Shown here: positions 43,523-53,310 of the stretch, piece after piece
Numbering within the stretch: the first letter of the stretch is position 1
Layout: every line of letters begins with the position of its first letter
NCBI RefSeq assembly: GCF_034111725.1
Contig: NZ_JAWUWR010000009.1
Location: forward strand, 6,280-70,279
Length of the DNA: 64,000 nucleotides
Direction of reading: 5' to 3'
Source of the DNA: Thalassolituus sp034111725
Lineage (GTDB): Bacteria > Pseudomonadota > Gammaproteobacteria > Pseudomonadales > Oceanobacteraceae
Notes under the pieces: generated by a model
Told to the model about the DNA's origin: nothing
Database searches by the model: none
Seen by the model: only the letters and a program-made list of their open reading frames with translations
Position numbers and translations under genes: made by a program

Positions 43523-46183
43523 TTAGCTTACGGTGTAGGTGAATTCACCATCTTCCGTCGCACCAACATGTACTTTGGTAATTTCTTCATCGTTTGCCAT
43601 TTTATTTAGGCATTCGCTGGCCAATGAGGGCAGTAATGTCCGATTCAGTATGGTTTCAATATTACGTGCTCCGGTATCCGATTCTTGGCAGCGGGCAACA
43701 ATATTGATTAATACATCTTCGTCATAACTAAACGCTGCTCCGTAGTTTTCAACAATGCGTTTTTCAATTTTGCGCATGTTAATCGCGGCGATGGCCATTA
43801 AGTTATCATCATCCAGAGGGTAATAAGCGATGGTGTTCGCTCGGCCCATAAATGCAGATTTAAAGTGTTTAAGCAGATACGGGCGGATATTATCAAGCAG
43901 TGTGTCTGGGTCTGGCTTTTCTTCTACTTGATTGAAAATCGCGCGAATAGCATCCTCGCCTGCGTTTGATGTCATGATAATGACGGTATTTTTAAAGTCG
44001 ATATCGCGACCTTCACCGTCTTTTATCGTGCCTTTGTCAAACAGGTTGTAGAAAATATCCTGTACGCCGGGATGTGCTTTTTCCATTTCATCGAGCAAGA
44101 TAACCGAATACGGCTTGCGCCGTGCAGCTTCGGTTAAAATACCGCCTTCACCGTAACCCACATAACCTGGAGGTGAACCCAACAGCATAGATACCTTATG
44201 CTCTTCTTTAAATTCAGACATGTTAATAGTGGTGATATTTTGTTCGCCACCGTATAACTCATCCGCCAGCGCCAGTGCGGTTTCGGTTTTACCGACCCCA
44301 CTGGTACCGCAGAATAAAAATACACCAACCGGTTTGCGTGGGTCGGTTAGACCGGCACGCGAGGTACGAATTACTTGAGCTACGGCTTCTAGCGCATGGG
44401 GTTGACCAATAACACGCTTACCGAGTTTATCGGCTAAAGTTTGTACCGCTGTGATTTGATCGCTCACCATCTTACCAACTGGAATACCCGTCCAGTTAGC
44501 AATCACTTCAGCAATCGCTTGCTCATCCACGTTGGCTTGCATTAATGGGCGTTCGCCCTGCACACCGTTTAATTCTGTGGTTAATGCTTTTAGCTCGCCT
44601 TTTAGATCGTTTAGCGCTTCTGGCGTTAGCTTATCGCCTTCTGCTTTTAAGAAATTTTCGTCAATTTGATCGCGGCAGGTACGAATCTTTGAAATAAGAG
44701 CACTTTCTTGCTCATACTGTGCTCGAAGGATTACTAATAACGCCTCGGCTTGTTCTTTTTCATCTTTTAGCGTAATTAATTTTTCTTCATGTTCACCGGT
44801 CGCTGCCGACTCCCGCTCTAGTTTATTAATGGTTAGCGTTGCGCGCTGAATGCGGCGCTCGGCATCTTCAATAGCACTAGGGGTCGATGATTGACTCAGG
44901 GCGACACGGGCGCAGGCGGTATCTAATAAGCTAACGGATTTATCCGGCAATTGACGGCCCGGAATATAGCGATGAGACAAGACAACAGAAGCAATAACCG
45001 CCTCGTCTAAAATACGTACTTTGTGATGCTGTTGTAACGACTCAGAAATACCGCGCATCATATCGATGGCTTTTTCTTCTGATGGTTCTTCAACTTTAAC
45101 GACTTGGAAGCGACGGGTTAATGCTGGATCACGTTCAAAGTATTTCTTGTATTCTGCCCACGTCGTTGCGGCAATGGTACGTAACTCACCACGGGCTAGC
45201 GCTGGCTTTAATAAGTTAGCGGCATCACCTTGCCCTTCTTTACCGCCAGCACCAATCATAGTATGTGCTTCGTCGATAAATAGAATAATTGGCGTGGCTG
45301 ATGCGCGGACTTCTTCGATAACGGATTTCAAACGATTTTCAAATTCGCCTTTTACGCTTGCACCCGCTTGTAATAAACCAAGATCGAGTGTGCGTATCGC
45401 AACACCTTTTAACGGATCAGGTACATCGCCAGCGGCGATACGCAGTGCAAAACCTTCGACTACCGCTGTTTTACCAACACCGGCTTCACCCGTCATAATT
45501 GGGTTGTTTTGACGGCGACGAGTCAGGATATCGATACATTGACGAATTTCTTCATCACGGCCTAGTACTGGGTCAATCTCACCTTTCTGTGCGCGCTCGG
45601 TCAGGTTAACCGTATATTTGTCGAGTGATGGCGTTTTGGTTGCAGCAACATTACCGCCAGCGCCGTTAGTTGCACTTGATTCATCACCGCGTAACAGATG
45701 ATCGGTTTCACCTGTTGTACCGTATATAGCTTTTGCCGTTTCACGAATCGATTCAGGTGCAATTTCACGTAATTCTGGGCAACTTTCTAATAACTGCCGA
45801 CGAGAGTTATCGTCTAGCATTAGTGCTGCTAATAAATGACCTGAACTGATCACTGTCTGACCATAATCAACGGACGCAAGCATCCAAGCATTTTTTGTCG
45901 CTTCAACAATACTAGGCGCTAGCGCTGCAGGACGGCTGCTGCCAGAGCGGAATTTGGCAATGGTGTTTGCCAACTGCTTAGCTAAATTCGATGGATTAAC
46001 ACCATGCTTTTCCAGCAGCTGCATGAAATCCGTATCCGATATATCGAGCAATTTAAGCAACCAGTGCTCTAACTCAACATTGTATTGGCTGTGGGCAAGA
46101 CACAGACCGGCAGCGCCTTCTAGCGAGTCGCGCATGTATGGCGACATTTTGTCGACAAGCGACTTTAGGTTGATATTAATCAT
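43523..46183 (-). CDS. clpV: ClpV (TssH), T6SS sheath-recycling AAA+ ATPase
   Basis: An 886-residue ClpB-like ATPase that disassembles contracted TssBC sheaths. N-terminal domain to about 160. AAA1 has Walker A GEAGVGKTAVVEG (about 231) and Walker B ILFIDEAHTM (about 295). A coiled-coil middle region with ERESAATGEHEEKLITLKDE lies at 455-540. AAA2 has CGTSGVGKTETALAL (about 628) and VILLDEMEKAHP. Length is standard. It is the last gene of the operon, with a good ribosome binding site (aaagga). Confidence 0.96.
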   Translation of the reverse strand: MININLKSLVDKMSPYMRDSLEGAAGLCLAHSQYNVELEHWLLKLLDISDTDFMQLLEKHGVNPSNLAKQLANTIAKFRSGSSRPAALAPSIVEATKNAWMLASVDYGQTVISSGHLLAALMLDDNSRRQLLESCPELREIAPESIRETAKAIYGTTGETDHLLRGDESSATNGAGGNVAATKTPSLDKYTVNLTERAQKGEIDPVLGRDEEIRQCIDILTRRRQNNPIMTGEAGVGKTAVVEGFALRIAAGDVPDPLKGVAIRTLDLGLLQAGASVKGEFENRLKSVIEEVRASATPIILFIDEAHTMIGAGGKEGQGDAANLLKPALARGELRTIAATTWAEYKKYFERDPALTRRFQVVKVEEPSEEKAIDMMRGISESLQQHHKVRILDEAVIASVVLSHRYIPGRQLPDKSVSLLDTACARVALSQSSTPSAIEDAERRIQRATLTINKLERESAATGEHEEKLITLKDEKEQAEALLVILRAQYEQESALISKIRTCRDQIDENFLKAEGDKLTPEALNDLKGELKALTTELNGVQGERPLMQANVDEQAIAEVIANWTGIPVGKMVSDQITAVQTLADKLGKRVIGQPHALEAVAQVIRTSRAGLTDPRKPVGVFLFCGTSGVGKTETALALADELYGGEQNITTINMSEFKEEHKVSMLLGSPPGYVGYGEGGILTEAARRKPYSVILLDEMEKAHPGVQDIFYNLFDKGTIKDGEGRDIDFKNTVIIMTSNAGEDAIRAIFNQVEEKPDPDTLLDNIRPYLLKHFKSAFMGRANTIAYYPLDDDNLMAIAAINMRKIEKRIVENYGAAFSYDEDVLINIVARCQESDTGARNIETILNRTLLPSLASECLNKMANDEEITKVHVGATEDGEFTYTVS

Positions 46184-46245
46184 ACGAATGTTTCCTTTTC
46201 CGTAATATTTAAAGCGTATTTCTAAAGGATATTTAACCGTTAAAC

Positions 46246-47385
46246 TTAATATGCCATTGGCAAATCGTCATTAGGAACGGCAATCTCCTGTGATAATTTA
46301 ATTGAGATCGAGTCGCCACTCAGGCGATCTGGATCTATGTAGGTATTCCAGCCCAGCAGTGGCTCGTAGTCTTCAGACTTCATGAGCTCTTTTAACGGTA
46401 CATGTTCATCGGATAATTGAATTTCGATATCGAAATCTTGCTCACCACCAACGCTCATTTTAATAAAAGATTTGAGCTCCTCTAACGTGCGCGAACCGGG
46501 AGCAAGCTGCATAAACTCCTGTTCATTCATCGGTTTAATAACAACCGAGAATTTGTTCTGCGCCTGATAGCAGCGTGAGCCGATCACGGTATTTACACCA
46601 AGCTCGGTATTTATTCCAAGAGGGTGATCGCTATCAGGCATACGGCAATGCACATCGGATGGCAGGTCGTACCACTCACCCTGAAATTCTTTAATGCTAG
46701 TGTCTAAATTAAACATGCCGCAAATGCTGCTACGCAGCGATTCTGCAGAACAGATGGTTCGACCAAAATGACCAGAAAAACGCGCCATTTGTTCATCCGG
46801 TAACGCCGAGCGGAATTTTTGTTCCGATAAGCCAATACCCGCAATAGACAACAAAGCATCGGTAAAAAGGTCGTCTTTTCCGGTTGAATCGTACTTACTG
46901 CGCTCGTAATTTGGCACCAATTGGTATTTATGCCACGCCTCGTAAAACATGGAGATGGTGCGGTGATTAAAAAGATCGAGGTAATCTTTTAACGCTGAGC
47001 TCTTTTTACGCAGTTCGGATAAAACGATTTCACTGAGGTAATACGGCATTACGCCCTGACTTCCCGTAAGCCCCATCATGGCGACTTCCATCTGCCATTG
47101 CAGCACCGAGTTATCTTCTGAGTCGTAATTAGAGATGCGTTTTTGCGTTACTTTCGTAACGTCTGAACCGTTAAACGCCAAGCTGGTTCGAGCTCGAAAA
47201 TGCACGGCCTCTTGATCTGGGCGCGCCACGCCCCCAACACTTTCTGTTGCGACTTGATCTTTTTCAGGATGCAGATTAGCGGCTCGCTCCAGCAACCTTG
47301 TCGCTTGAAAGAAATCAAACCGATAAGGTTCAGACTGGAGTTGTTCTACTAGATTAAGGCTTTTTCGCCGGCGCGAGGTGGCCAT
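46246..47385 (-). CDS. tssG: TssG, T6SS baseplate
   Basis: A 379-residue baseplate wedge subunit (VasB/ImpH family). It has the typical N-terminal VEQLQSEPYRFDFFQATRLL, GVARPDQEAVHFRARTSLAF and GLTGSQGVMPYYLSEIVL. It forms the TssK-TssG-TssF-TssE wedge around the VgrG hub. Its start lies inside the tssF end (37-base overlap), pointing to coupling. Confidence 0.94.
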   Translation of the reverse strand: MATSRRRKSLNLVEQLQSEPYRFDFFQATRLLERAANLHPEKDQVATESVGGVARPDQEAVHFRARTSLAFNGSDVTKVTQKRISNYDSEDNSVLQWQMEVAMMGLTGSQGVMPYYLSEIVLSELRKKSSALKDYLDLFNHRTISMFYEAWHKYQLVPNYERSKYDSTGKDDLFTDALLSIAGIGLSEQKFRSALPDEQMARFSGHFGRTICSAESLRSSICGMFNLDTSIKEFQGEWYDLPSDVHCRMPDSDHPLGINTELGVNTVIGSRCYQAQNKFSVVIKPMNEQEFMQLAPGSRTLEELKSFIKMSVGGEQDFDIEIQLSDEHVPLKELMKSEDYEPLLGWNTYIDPDRLSGDSISIKLSQEIAVPNDDLPMAY

Positions 47386-49181
47386 CTCTTAAACTCTCCG
47401 TCTTTACCATTAAGGGTGATAATCAAACGCGTAAACGAGTTGATCGAACCGTATAAACCAAAAAATCGTTCCAATACACTCGAAAACATTAAGGGGCTAG
47501 TGCCTGCTAACATGATTGGGTCGAGGGTTAATTCGATTTGCGTACCACGACACATAGATACCAGCCCTTCAATCTGAATAGGCGCGGTAATCGGCTTTGT
47601 ATGAATCGCCATTATCGAATCAATCATATTGCGTGTACTGGCAGAATCGCGAAAATCATAAAGGCGTAAAATTTCTTTAATCGCCTCTACTGAACCGCCA
47701 CCATTACTCAACGATAAGTGATTTAGATTCAGATGCGATATCAGTCGCCAGTAGCCGCGTTCGCGCAATGGCGGGCGAATGGTTGATGTTGGATTAACCA
47801 CACAGGATATCTTCTCTGTCGGGTATTCGTTATCAACCACTTGCATAAATGGCTGCCCCTGACCCGTTGGCAATTTACGCGGCAAATTACGATTAGTGCA
47901 CAACAACTGTAAATCTAAACTCTGATCGCTTAGTTCATAAGGATTAAAATTAAGATCGACTAAGCGAATATTCATTTCAGAGGCAAGTTCGTTACGATGC
48001 TCACCTTCGAATATTTCTCGCCGACTGGTTAACCAAAATGCCGACTTTTGCTTTTGGTTTTGGCTGTGGTCGATACCATAAAAAGGACGGTACGGCGTGT
48101 ACTTACCATCACTGTCTGTCGCCCCCGCATTGACGACAGAATAGATCTCTAGGCCTTCTCGACGACGCGCATCCGGCACAATTGGGTACTCAGATTCGGT
48201 ATGCGTTAGCGGGATAGGATCGGCAATTTGCTCGAAGATATTCACAATCGGCGTACAGCCCAGTGCGAACATACCAACATTCACTTGATGCTCTAGTTCG
48301 ATATCACTTTCACGCAGGTACAAATAGATATTTAGGGTGTCATCAAAGCTATTATTAATGCCAATATCTAACTGCGTAAAATCGATGAACTGAAACTTCT
48401 CTTGGAACGAGAAAAACTCGGTTAGTAAACGGTAACCCATAAAAGAGGAGCTAGGGTATGGCAACAACCCTTCAGCAATGTCAAAACCCACTTGCTTCAA
48501 CGCATCTGAATTTAAAATGGTGGGTTTGATATCCGCATCACCATTGGCAATGACAACACGAAAACACTTGGTCAGAATCAGGTCGTATAACGGATGAACA
48601 TGCTGCGCCTGCCCTTTCAAGAAAAGGCGAATCTTGGTCAGATCCATATCGGCAATACGTAAATCGGCACTTAAACTCTTAAATGAAAGCTTTAAGACTG
48701 CGCTAGCACCTTGAATATCAAAACTGCCGGGGGCAATAAAAGGCTTCGGCATCAATTGCGCTGAATCCAATCGTATCGGTAATAATTCGACTGGATAGCG
48801 CGTAGTAAATAGGCACTCCTGATTTTGGCTAGTATCAGTTTCTAGCTCGGTATTTGCAGGAATCGTGATAGCCGCATCAAGGTCATCCAAAGGCGAGAAT
48901 TGGGCAATGGCCATTGATGGAATAGGACGCAGATAATGCGGGTATAAGGTTTCGAGCATAGCATCGGTTAATTCAGGAAAATCATCACTGAGCTTCTGCT
49001 GAATACGCGCATTCAAAAATGCAAAACCTGAAAGCAAACGAGCAACGAGCGGATCGTCTACTGAGTCACTACCAAGCTGTAAATTTTCAGCAGCCGACGG
49101 GTGCTGTTTGGCAAACTCAGAAGCCGACTGTTTGATAAATGCCAGTTCTTTTTCGTAGTGATAAAGCAGTCTATCGCTCAT
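47349..49181 (-). CDS. tssF: TssF, T6SS baseplate
   Basis: A 610-residue baseplate subunit (VasA/ImpG). Hallmarks are the N-terminal LLYHYEKELAFIKQSASEFA, DPLVARLLSGFAFLNARIQQ and LTDAMLETLYPHYLRPIPSM, and the C-terminal LERFFGLYGSINSFTRLIIT. Length is normal. The ATG directly follows the tssE stop. Confidence 0.95.
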   Translation of the reverse strand: MSDRLLYHYEKELAFIKQSASEFAKQHPSAAENLQLGSDSVDDPLVARLLSGFAFLNARIQQKLSDDFPELTDAMLETLYPHYLRPIPSMAIAQFSPLDDLDAAITIPANTELETDTSQNQECLFTTRYPVELLPIRLDSAQLMPKPFIAPGSFDIQGASAVLKLSFKSLSADLRIADMDLTKIRLFLKGQAQHVHPLYDLILTKCFRVVIANGDADIKPTILNSDALKQVGFDIAEGLLPYPSSSFMGYRLLTEFFSFQEKFQFIDFTQLDIGINNSFDDTLNIYLYLRESDIELEHQVNVGMFALGCTPIVNIFEQIADPIPLTHTESEYPIVPDARRREGLEIYSVVNAGATDSDGKYTPYRPFYGIDHSQNQKQKSAFWLTSRREIFEGEHRNELASEMNIRLVDLNFNPYELSDQSLDLQLLCTNRNLPRKLPTGQGQPFMQVVDNEYPTEKISCVVNPTSTIRPPLRERGYWRLISHLNLNHLSLSNGGGSVEAIKEILRLYDFRDSASTRNMIDSIMAIHTKPITAPIQIEGLVSMCRGTQIELTLDPIMLAGTSPLMFSSVLERFFGLYGSINSFTRLIITLNGKDGEFKRWPPRAGEKALI

Positions 49182-49661
49182 TTAGAATAACTCCGAAACG
49201 TTTACCGTTTGGTTGATCGGGTTTAACGTCGATTCAAATATCATGAGCTCTTGTACTGGGTTCATATGCAGTGTTGCTTCAACTCTAAAACGTATTGTTG
49301 GATCTTCGTTATCAAGTACCGCATCGGTTTTCACTTTCACGGTCTTGATTCTAGGTTCGTATTTAAGGACGGTTTTCTCGATTTTTCGACAAAAGTCATT
49401 ACGGCTATCGAATGAACTCATATTAATGGTCGATAAATCAGGCAGACCATAATTCAACACGGAATCATCTAAGTTTTTATAGGCTTCTGGTGGTGATACA
49501 CAGCAGTAGCGAGTGTTGAATAAGTTTTCTAAATCTCGACGAATGCTTTCACGCAGGCAGCGTTGTATGCGGTGACTTTGGCGAAAATCATTGCTTTGAT
49601 TTTGTTCTAGTAGACGATCTAGCACAGGGGCTAATAGCCGCTTTTCACGCTTATTAACCAT
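49182..49661 (-). CDS. tssE: TssE, gp25-like T6SS baseplate protein
   Basis: A 159-residue gp25/lysozyme-like baseplate subunit that starts sheath polymerisation. Motifs: LLAPVLDRLLEQNQ near the N-terminus, the CLRESIRRDLENLFNTR segment, LNYGLPDLSTINMSS and KYEPRIKTVKVK. It lies one base after tssC2 and directly before tssF. Confidence 0.93.
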   Translation of the reverse strand: MVNKREKRLLAPVLDRLLEQNQSNDFRQSHRIQRCLRESIRRDLENLFNTRYCCVSPPEAYKNLDDSVLNYGLPDLSTINMSSFDSRNDFCRKIEKTVLKYEPRIKTVKVKTDAVLDNEDPTIRFRVEATLHMNPVQELMIFESTLNPINQTVNVSELF

Positions 49662-49662
49662 A

Positions 49663-51183
49663 CTAAACCTTACCTGTTTCTATTTGATTCAGCGCCGTAG
49701 TTAACTTCAACTCCGACACTAAGTGATCAACGGTGTAATGCGTTTTTAAGTGTACGATACTTGAGTAATGACCCGGTTTCCCCGGCTCTTCCACAACCCG
49801 CACGCGGGCTTCACGTAGAGGATAGCGAGCCATCATTTCCCACGATAGGTCATCGCGCCCTGTTGTATATTCATCTAGCCAATCTTGTAAAAAACGCTGA
49901 CAGGCATCGGCAGTAACATAAGAACCGACTTTATCGCGAATGATCACTTTGATGTATTGGGCGAATCGAGAGCCACATAATATTTGTTGCAACATAGAAC
50001 TAATTCGCGCATTGGCATTGGCCGATTTATTGCCGTAGTTTTTTGAAACTTGCAGCGATGGACAATTGTTAAATACCGCGTATGGCGTTTGATAGCAGTG
50101 GCACAACGAAATCAAACCAAGATCACTAAGTTCCCGTTCCAATTGGTCGGTAATAGTGACCGAAGTCGACATTTTCACCATAGCTTTTGAGCTATCCGTT
50201 TTATAACTCAATGATGGGAATTGCGTTACTAAGCCACCACCAAGATAGTCGCGCGGTACACCACGAATATGGCTAAACCAGCCGACCTCGGAGAATTCAC
50301 GGATCAAGACCGAGCCTAGCGCAAAGCAGGCATTGCCCCACAAATATTTATTGTTGTTTTTACCCGCTACGTCTTCGACAAAATGCATACCTTGGGGCGA
50401 ATTATAATTACGCTCGTAAGGTTTTCTCATCAATAAATTCGGCAATGTTAACGCTAAGAAACGACTATCTTCGCGTTCTCGTAGCGAACGCCAACGAATA
50501 TATTCATCGGCACGAAAAACGTTATCTAGGTTGATTGGCAAGCCTAACGTGTCGTAGCTATCCAAGCCGAATAATTGTGGCGCAGCACTGCAAACAAAAG
50601 GGCAAAATGCAGCGGCAGCAGCTCGACTAATACCTTGCAGGGTAAATACATCGTCGTAGCGATGACCTTCATACGGGCGATGTGATACGTAATAGTCACC
50701 GAGCAATACGCCAAATGGCTCGCCACCTGGAGTACCGAATTCTTCGTTATAAATTAAATGAAACAAGCCGCTTTGATCGAAATCTGGAGCTCGTTCAATG
50801 TCTTTCGATAAGTCTTTCCAGTTAACATCCAACAAACGAATTTTAATGTTATCGGATGCGACGGCAGCATCAACAAGAAACCATAGTCCTCGCCATGAGC
50901 TTTCAAGACGCTGGAAACGAGCATCATGGAGAACAGCATTGACTTGTTCGGAAATGAGTTCGTCTATTTCGGCAATTTGCTGATTGAGCCAACGCTTAAC
51001 TGAATAATTGCGATTAATCTTAGTAACAGAAAAATGATTTAACCAAAGAGAAAATGCGGCTACGTCATCTTTCTCGGCAAGAAACGTATAGATGTCAGCC
51101 AAAGGGAGTGTTTGCGCATCGGGAGAACCTAACAAAGAAGGATTCTTATGCACCCGATCAATGCTTGAAGAATCTGTCAGCAC
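49663..51183 (-). CDS. Second TssC-type sheath protein (ImpD-like)
   Basis: A 506-residue TssC paralogue sharing the family core (HDARFQRLESSWRGLWFLVD, LFHLIYNEEFGTPGGEPFGV, EYIRWRSLREREDSRFLALT). It diverges elsewhere and has the C-terminal VKLTTALNQIETGKV-type end. Such a second copy corresponds to ImpD in Rhizobium-type clusters. Its place in the sheath is not settled. The GTG at 51183 is chosen, with agggaa seven bases upstream. A longer frame to 51234 would begin inside a terminator hairpin and is unlikely. It follows tssC1 across that terminator. Confidence 0.88.
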   Translation of the reverse strand: MLTDSSSIDRVHKNPSLLGSPDAQTLPLADIYTFLAEKDDVAAFSLWLNHFSVTKINRNYSVKRWLNQQIAEIDELISEQVNAVLHDARFQRLESSWRGLWFLVDAAVASDNIKIRLLDVNWKDLSKDIERAPDFDQSGLFHLIYNEEFGTPGGEPFGVLLGDYYVSHRPYEGHRYDDVFTLQGISRAAAAAFCPFVCSAAPQLFGLDSYDTLGLPINLDNVFRADEYIRWRSLREREDSRFLALTLPNLLMRKPYERNYNSPQGMHFVEDVAGKNNNKYLWGNACFALGSVLIREFSEVGWFSHIRGVPRDYLGGGLVTQFPSLSYKTDSSKAMVKMSTSVTITDQLERELSDLGLISLCHCYQTPYAVFNNCPSLQVSKNYGNKSANANARISSMLQQILCGSRFAQYIKVIIRDKVGSYVTADACQRFLQDWLDEYTTGRDDLSWEMMARYPLREARVRVVEEPGKPGHYSSIVHLKTHYTVDHLVSELKLTTALNQIETGKV

Positions 51184-51210
51184 TTTAGTTCCCTTAAAAT
51201 GAATAACGAA

Positions 51211-51240
51211 TAAAAAGGGATGCGCGAAGCGCATCCCTTA
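51211..51240 (-). terminator. Intrinsic terminator between tssC1 and tssC2
   Basis: Ten-pair stem agggatgcgc/gcgcatccct with a three-base loop (51216-51238), a T run on the minus strand (51211-51216), and position just past the tssC1 stop. It would favour tssB-tssC1 over the downstream baseplate genes. Confidence 0.85.
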
Positions 51241-51248
51241 ATTGACGC

Positions 51249-52733
51249 TTACTTAGGTTGTGGAATGTTCGCAACCATACGAAGAGAAGTCGTCAGTTCT
51301 TCCATTTGCAGCCAAGGTTTGAGGTAGGCAACAGCACTGTAGGCGCCTGGTTGACCTGGAATTTCTTTTACCTCAACGCGAGCTTCAGCTAGTGGGTACT
51401 TAGCTTTCATCTCTGCGGACGCATCTGGGTTTGAGTTGGTGTATTGAGAGATCCACTGGTTTAACCAGCGCTCGCAATTCTCTGCCTGCATAAATGAACC
51501 AACTTTATCGCGTGCCATTACTTTTAAGTAATGGGCAATACGAGAAGTCGCCATCAAGTATGGAAGACGTGCAGAGATAGAGGCGTTAGCCGTTGCATCT
51601 GGATCGTCATAAACCTTTTGCTTTTGAGCAGACTGCGCACCAAAAAATACTGAGTAATCGGTATTTTTGTAGTGACATAGTGGCAAGAAGCCTTGATTCG
51701 AAAGCTCTGCTTCACGACGGTCAGTAATACCCACTTCAGTTGGGCATTTCTGATCGGTATCGCCGTCATCACTCTTAAAGATGTGTGATGGTAAGCCCTC
51801 AACACGGCCACCTTCAGCACCACGAATAGCGGTACACCAAGAGTTTTCTGCGAATGCGCGAGTGAGGGTTGTGCCCATAACATAAGCAGCGTTCATCCAG
51901 CAGTAATCATCATGGCCGGCGGCTTTTGACATGCCTGACTCGTCCAATTCGAATTCTTCAAAATTGAAGCTTTCAACTGGCTTAGAAGCAGCGCCATAAG
52001 GTAGGCGAGAAAGTACGCGTGGCATTACCAAAGTCACGAAGCGAGAATCATCGCTATCGCGGAAGCTACGCCATTTGATGTATTCCTGAGATTCGAAAAT
52101 CGCACCTAAATCACGCGGCTTAGATAGCTCAGTAAAATCATCAAAACCAAACATGCCTGCACCAGCAGCAGAGATGAATGGGCAAAAACCAGCAGCCGCA
52201 ACGTTAGACATATTAGCTAACAAATCGACGTCTTCTGGGTGGCTAGTGAATTCGAAGTCACCGATCATAGCGCCGTATGGTTCACCACCGGCAGTGCCGA
52301 ATTCTTCTTCATATAATTTTTTGAAGATTTGGCTTTGATCGAATTCAACCGCTTTATCAAGATCGCGGAACAATTCGCGCTTAGAAATGTTAAGCATGCG
52401 AATTTTCAGCGTAGAGCTGGTTTCAGAATTCATCACCAAGTGATTAAGGCCGCGCCATGAACCTTCCAACTTTTGGAATTTTTCATCATGAAGAATTGCC
52501 GTTAATTGACGCGACATAGCTTCGTCAATTGCTGCAACCGCTTGCTTAATGGTATTGGTTAGGTTGCGATCCCAAGTCACTGTACCTTTTAGAACCTGTT
52601 CAGTCAGGTTAGCCAAAAGGTCTTGAGTTTCTTCGCGCTCAGTTTGCTTAGTTGAACTAATTGCTTGTTCTAATAAGCTAAACGATTGCTCTTCGGCGAC
52701 TGCGCCACCAGAGGTTTCTAATTCAGTACTCAT
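51249..52733 (-). CDS. tssC: TssC, large T6SS sheath subunit
   Basis: A 494-residue canonical TssC (VipB/ImpC) that forms the contractile sheath with TssB. It has HDEKFQKLEGSWRGLNHLVM, LYEEEFGTAGGEPYGAMIGD, EYIKWRSFRDSDDSRFVTLV, GFLPLCHYKNTDYSVFFGAQ and the C-terminal YLKPWLQMEELTTSLRMVAN. The ATG overlaps the tssB stop by one base. Followed by an intrinsic terminator. Confidence 0.97.
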   Translation of the reverse strand: MSTELETSGGAVAEEQSFSLLEQAISSTKQTEREETQDLLANLTEQVLKGTVTWDRNLTNTIKQAVAAIDEAMSRQLTAILHDEKFQKLEGSWRGLNHLVMNSETSSTLKIRMLNISKRELFRDLDKAVEFDQSQIFKKLYEEEFGTAGGEPYGAMIGDFEFTSHPEDVDLLANMSNVAAAGFCPFISAAGAGMFGFDDFTELSKPRDLGAIFESQEYIKWRSFRDSDDSRFVTLVMPRVLSRLPYGAASKPVESFNFEEFELDESGMSKAAGHDDYCWMNAAYVMGTTLTRAFAENSWCTAIRGAEGGRVEGLPSHIFKSDDGDTDQKCPTEVGITDRREAELSNQGFLPLCHYKNTDYSVFFGAQSAQKQKVYDDPDATANASISARLPYLMATSRIAHYLKVMARDKVGSFMQAENCERWLNQWISQYTNSNPDASAEMKAKYPLAEARVEVKEIPGQPGAYSAVAYLKPWLQMEELTTSLRMVANIPQPK

Positions 52734-53251
52734 TATTCAGCTCCTTCCTTAGCTTCACCGATACCAAGCTCTTTCGAAATAGCGGTAATGTTGTCGGTAT
52801 TTTTCAAAATTTCTTCAAGAACGTTTTCGAGGTCTTCTGAACGATCTGCTTTGCTCAATAGATCACGTAGTTTGTTACGTGCATCTAATAGTTTTTTCAG
52901 TGGTTCAACTTGAGACACGATGGCTTCTGGTGTGAAGTCATCCATTTTCTTGAAGTCGAGATCAATAGCAACTTTGCTACCATCTGCTGCCAGGGTATTT
53001 TCAACCTGAAGATTCAATTTAGGATTAACTTTACCCATTGCTTCGTTGAAGTTATCGCGGTCAATCTGAACGAATTTACGATCTTTAAGCGCTTTGCGGT
53101 TCTCAGTATTATCACCGGAATAGTCGCCCATAACACCCGTTACAAATGGCAGTTCCTTCTTAACTTCTGCACCGTTAGTTTCAACGTCATAGGTAATGTG
53201 TACGCGAGGCTTACGAACTCGCTTCAATTTATTGTGAATACTTTCGGACAT
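52733..53251 (-). CDS. tssB: TssB, small T6SS sheath subunit
   Basis: A 172-residue TssB (VipA/ImpB). Hallmarks are KLKRVRKPRVHITYDVETNG, the KELPFVTGVMGDYSG motif, RKFVQIDRDNFNEAMGKVNP and DFTPEAIVSQVEPLKKLLDA. The last is followed by the helix that contacts TssC and ClpV. Very good ribosome binding site (aaggag). Confidence 0.97.
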   Translation of the reverse strand: MSESIHNKLKRVRKPRVHITYDVETNGAEVKKELPFVTGVMGDYSGDNTENRKALKDRKFVQIDRDNFNEAMGKVNPKLNLQVENTLAADGSKVAIDLDFKKMDDFTPEAIVSQVEPLKKLLDARNKLRDLLSKADRSEDLENVLEEILKNTDNITAISKELGIGEAKEGAE

Positions 53252-53310
53252 AAATAACTCCTTTTCGTGTGAGTAACGGTTTAATTCTCTGGGTTCAAAT
53301 TAGTTAACGC

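Noticed and set aside
49663..51234. ATG start at 51234 for tssC2
   Set aside because: It would lie inside the terminator hairpin and adds residues not found in the family; GTG at 51183 has a ribosome binding site.
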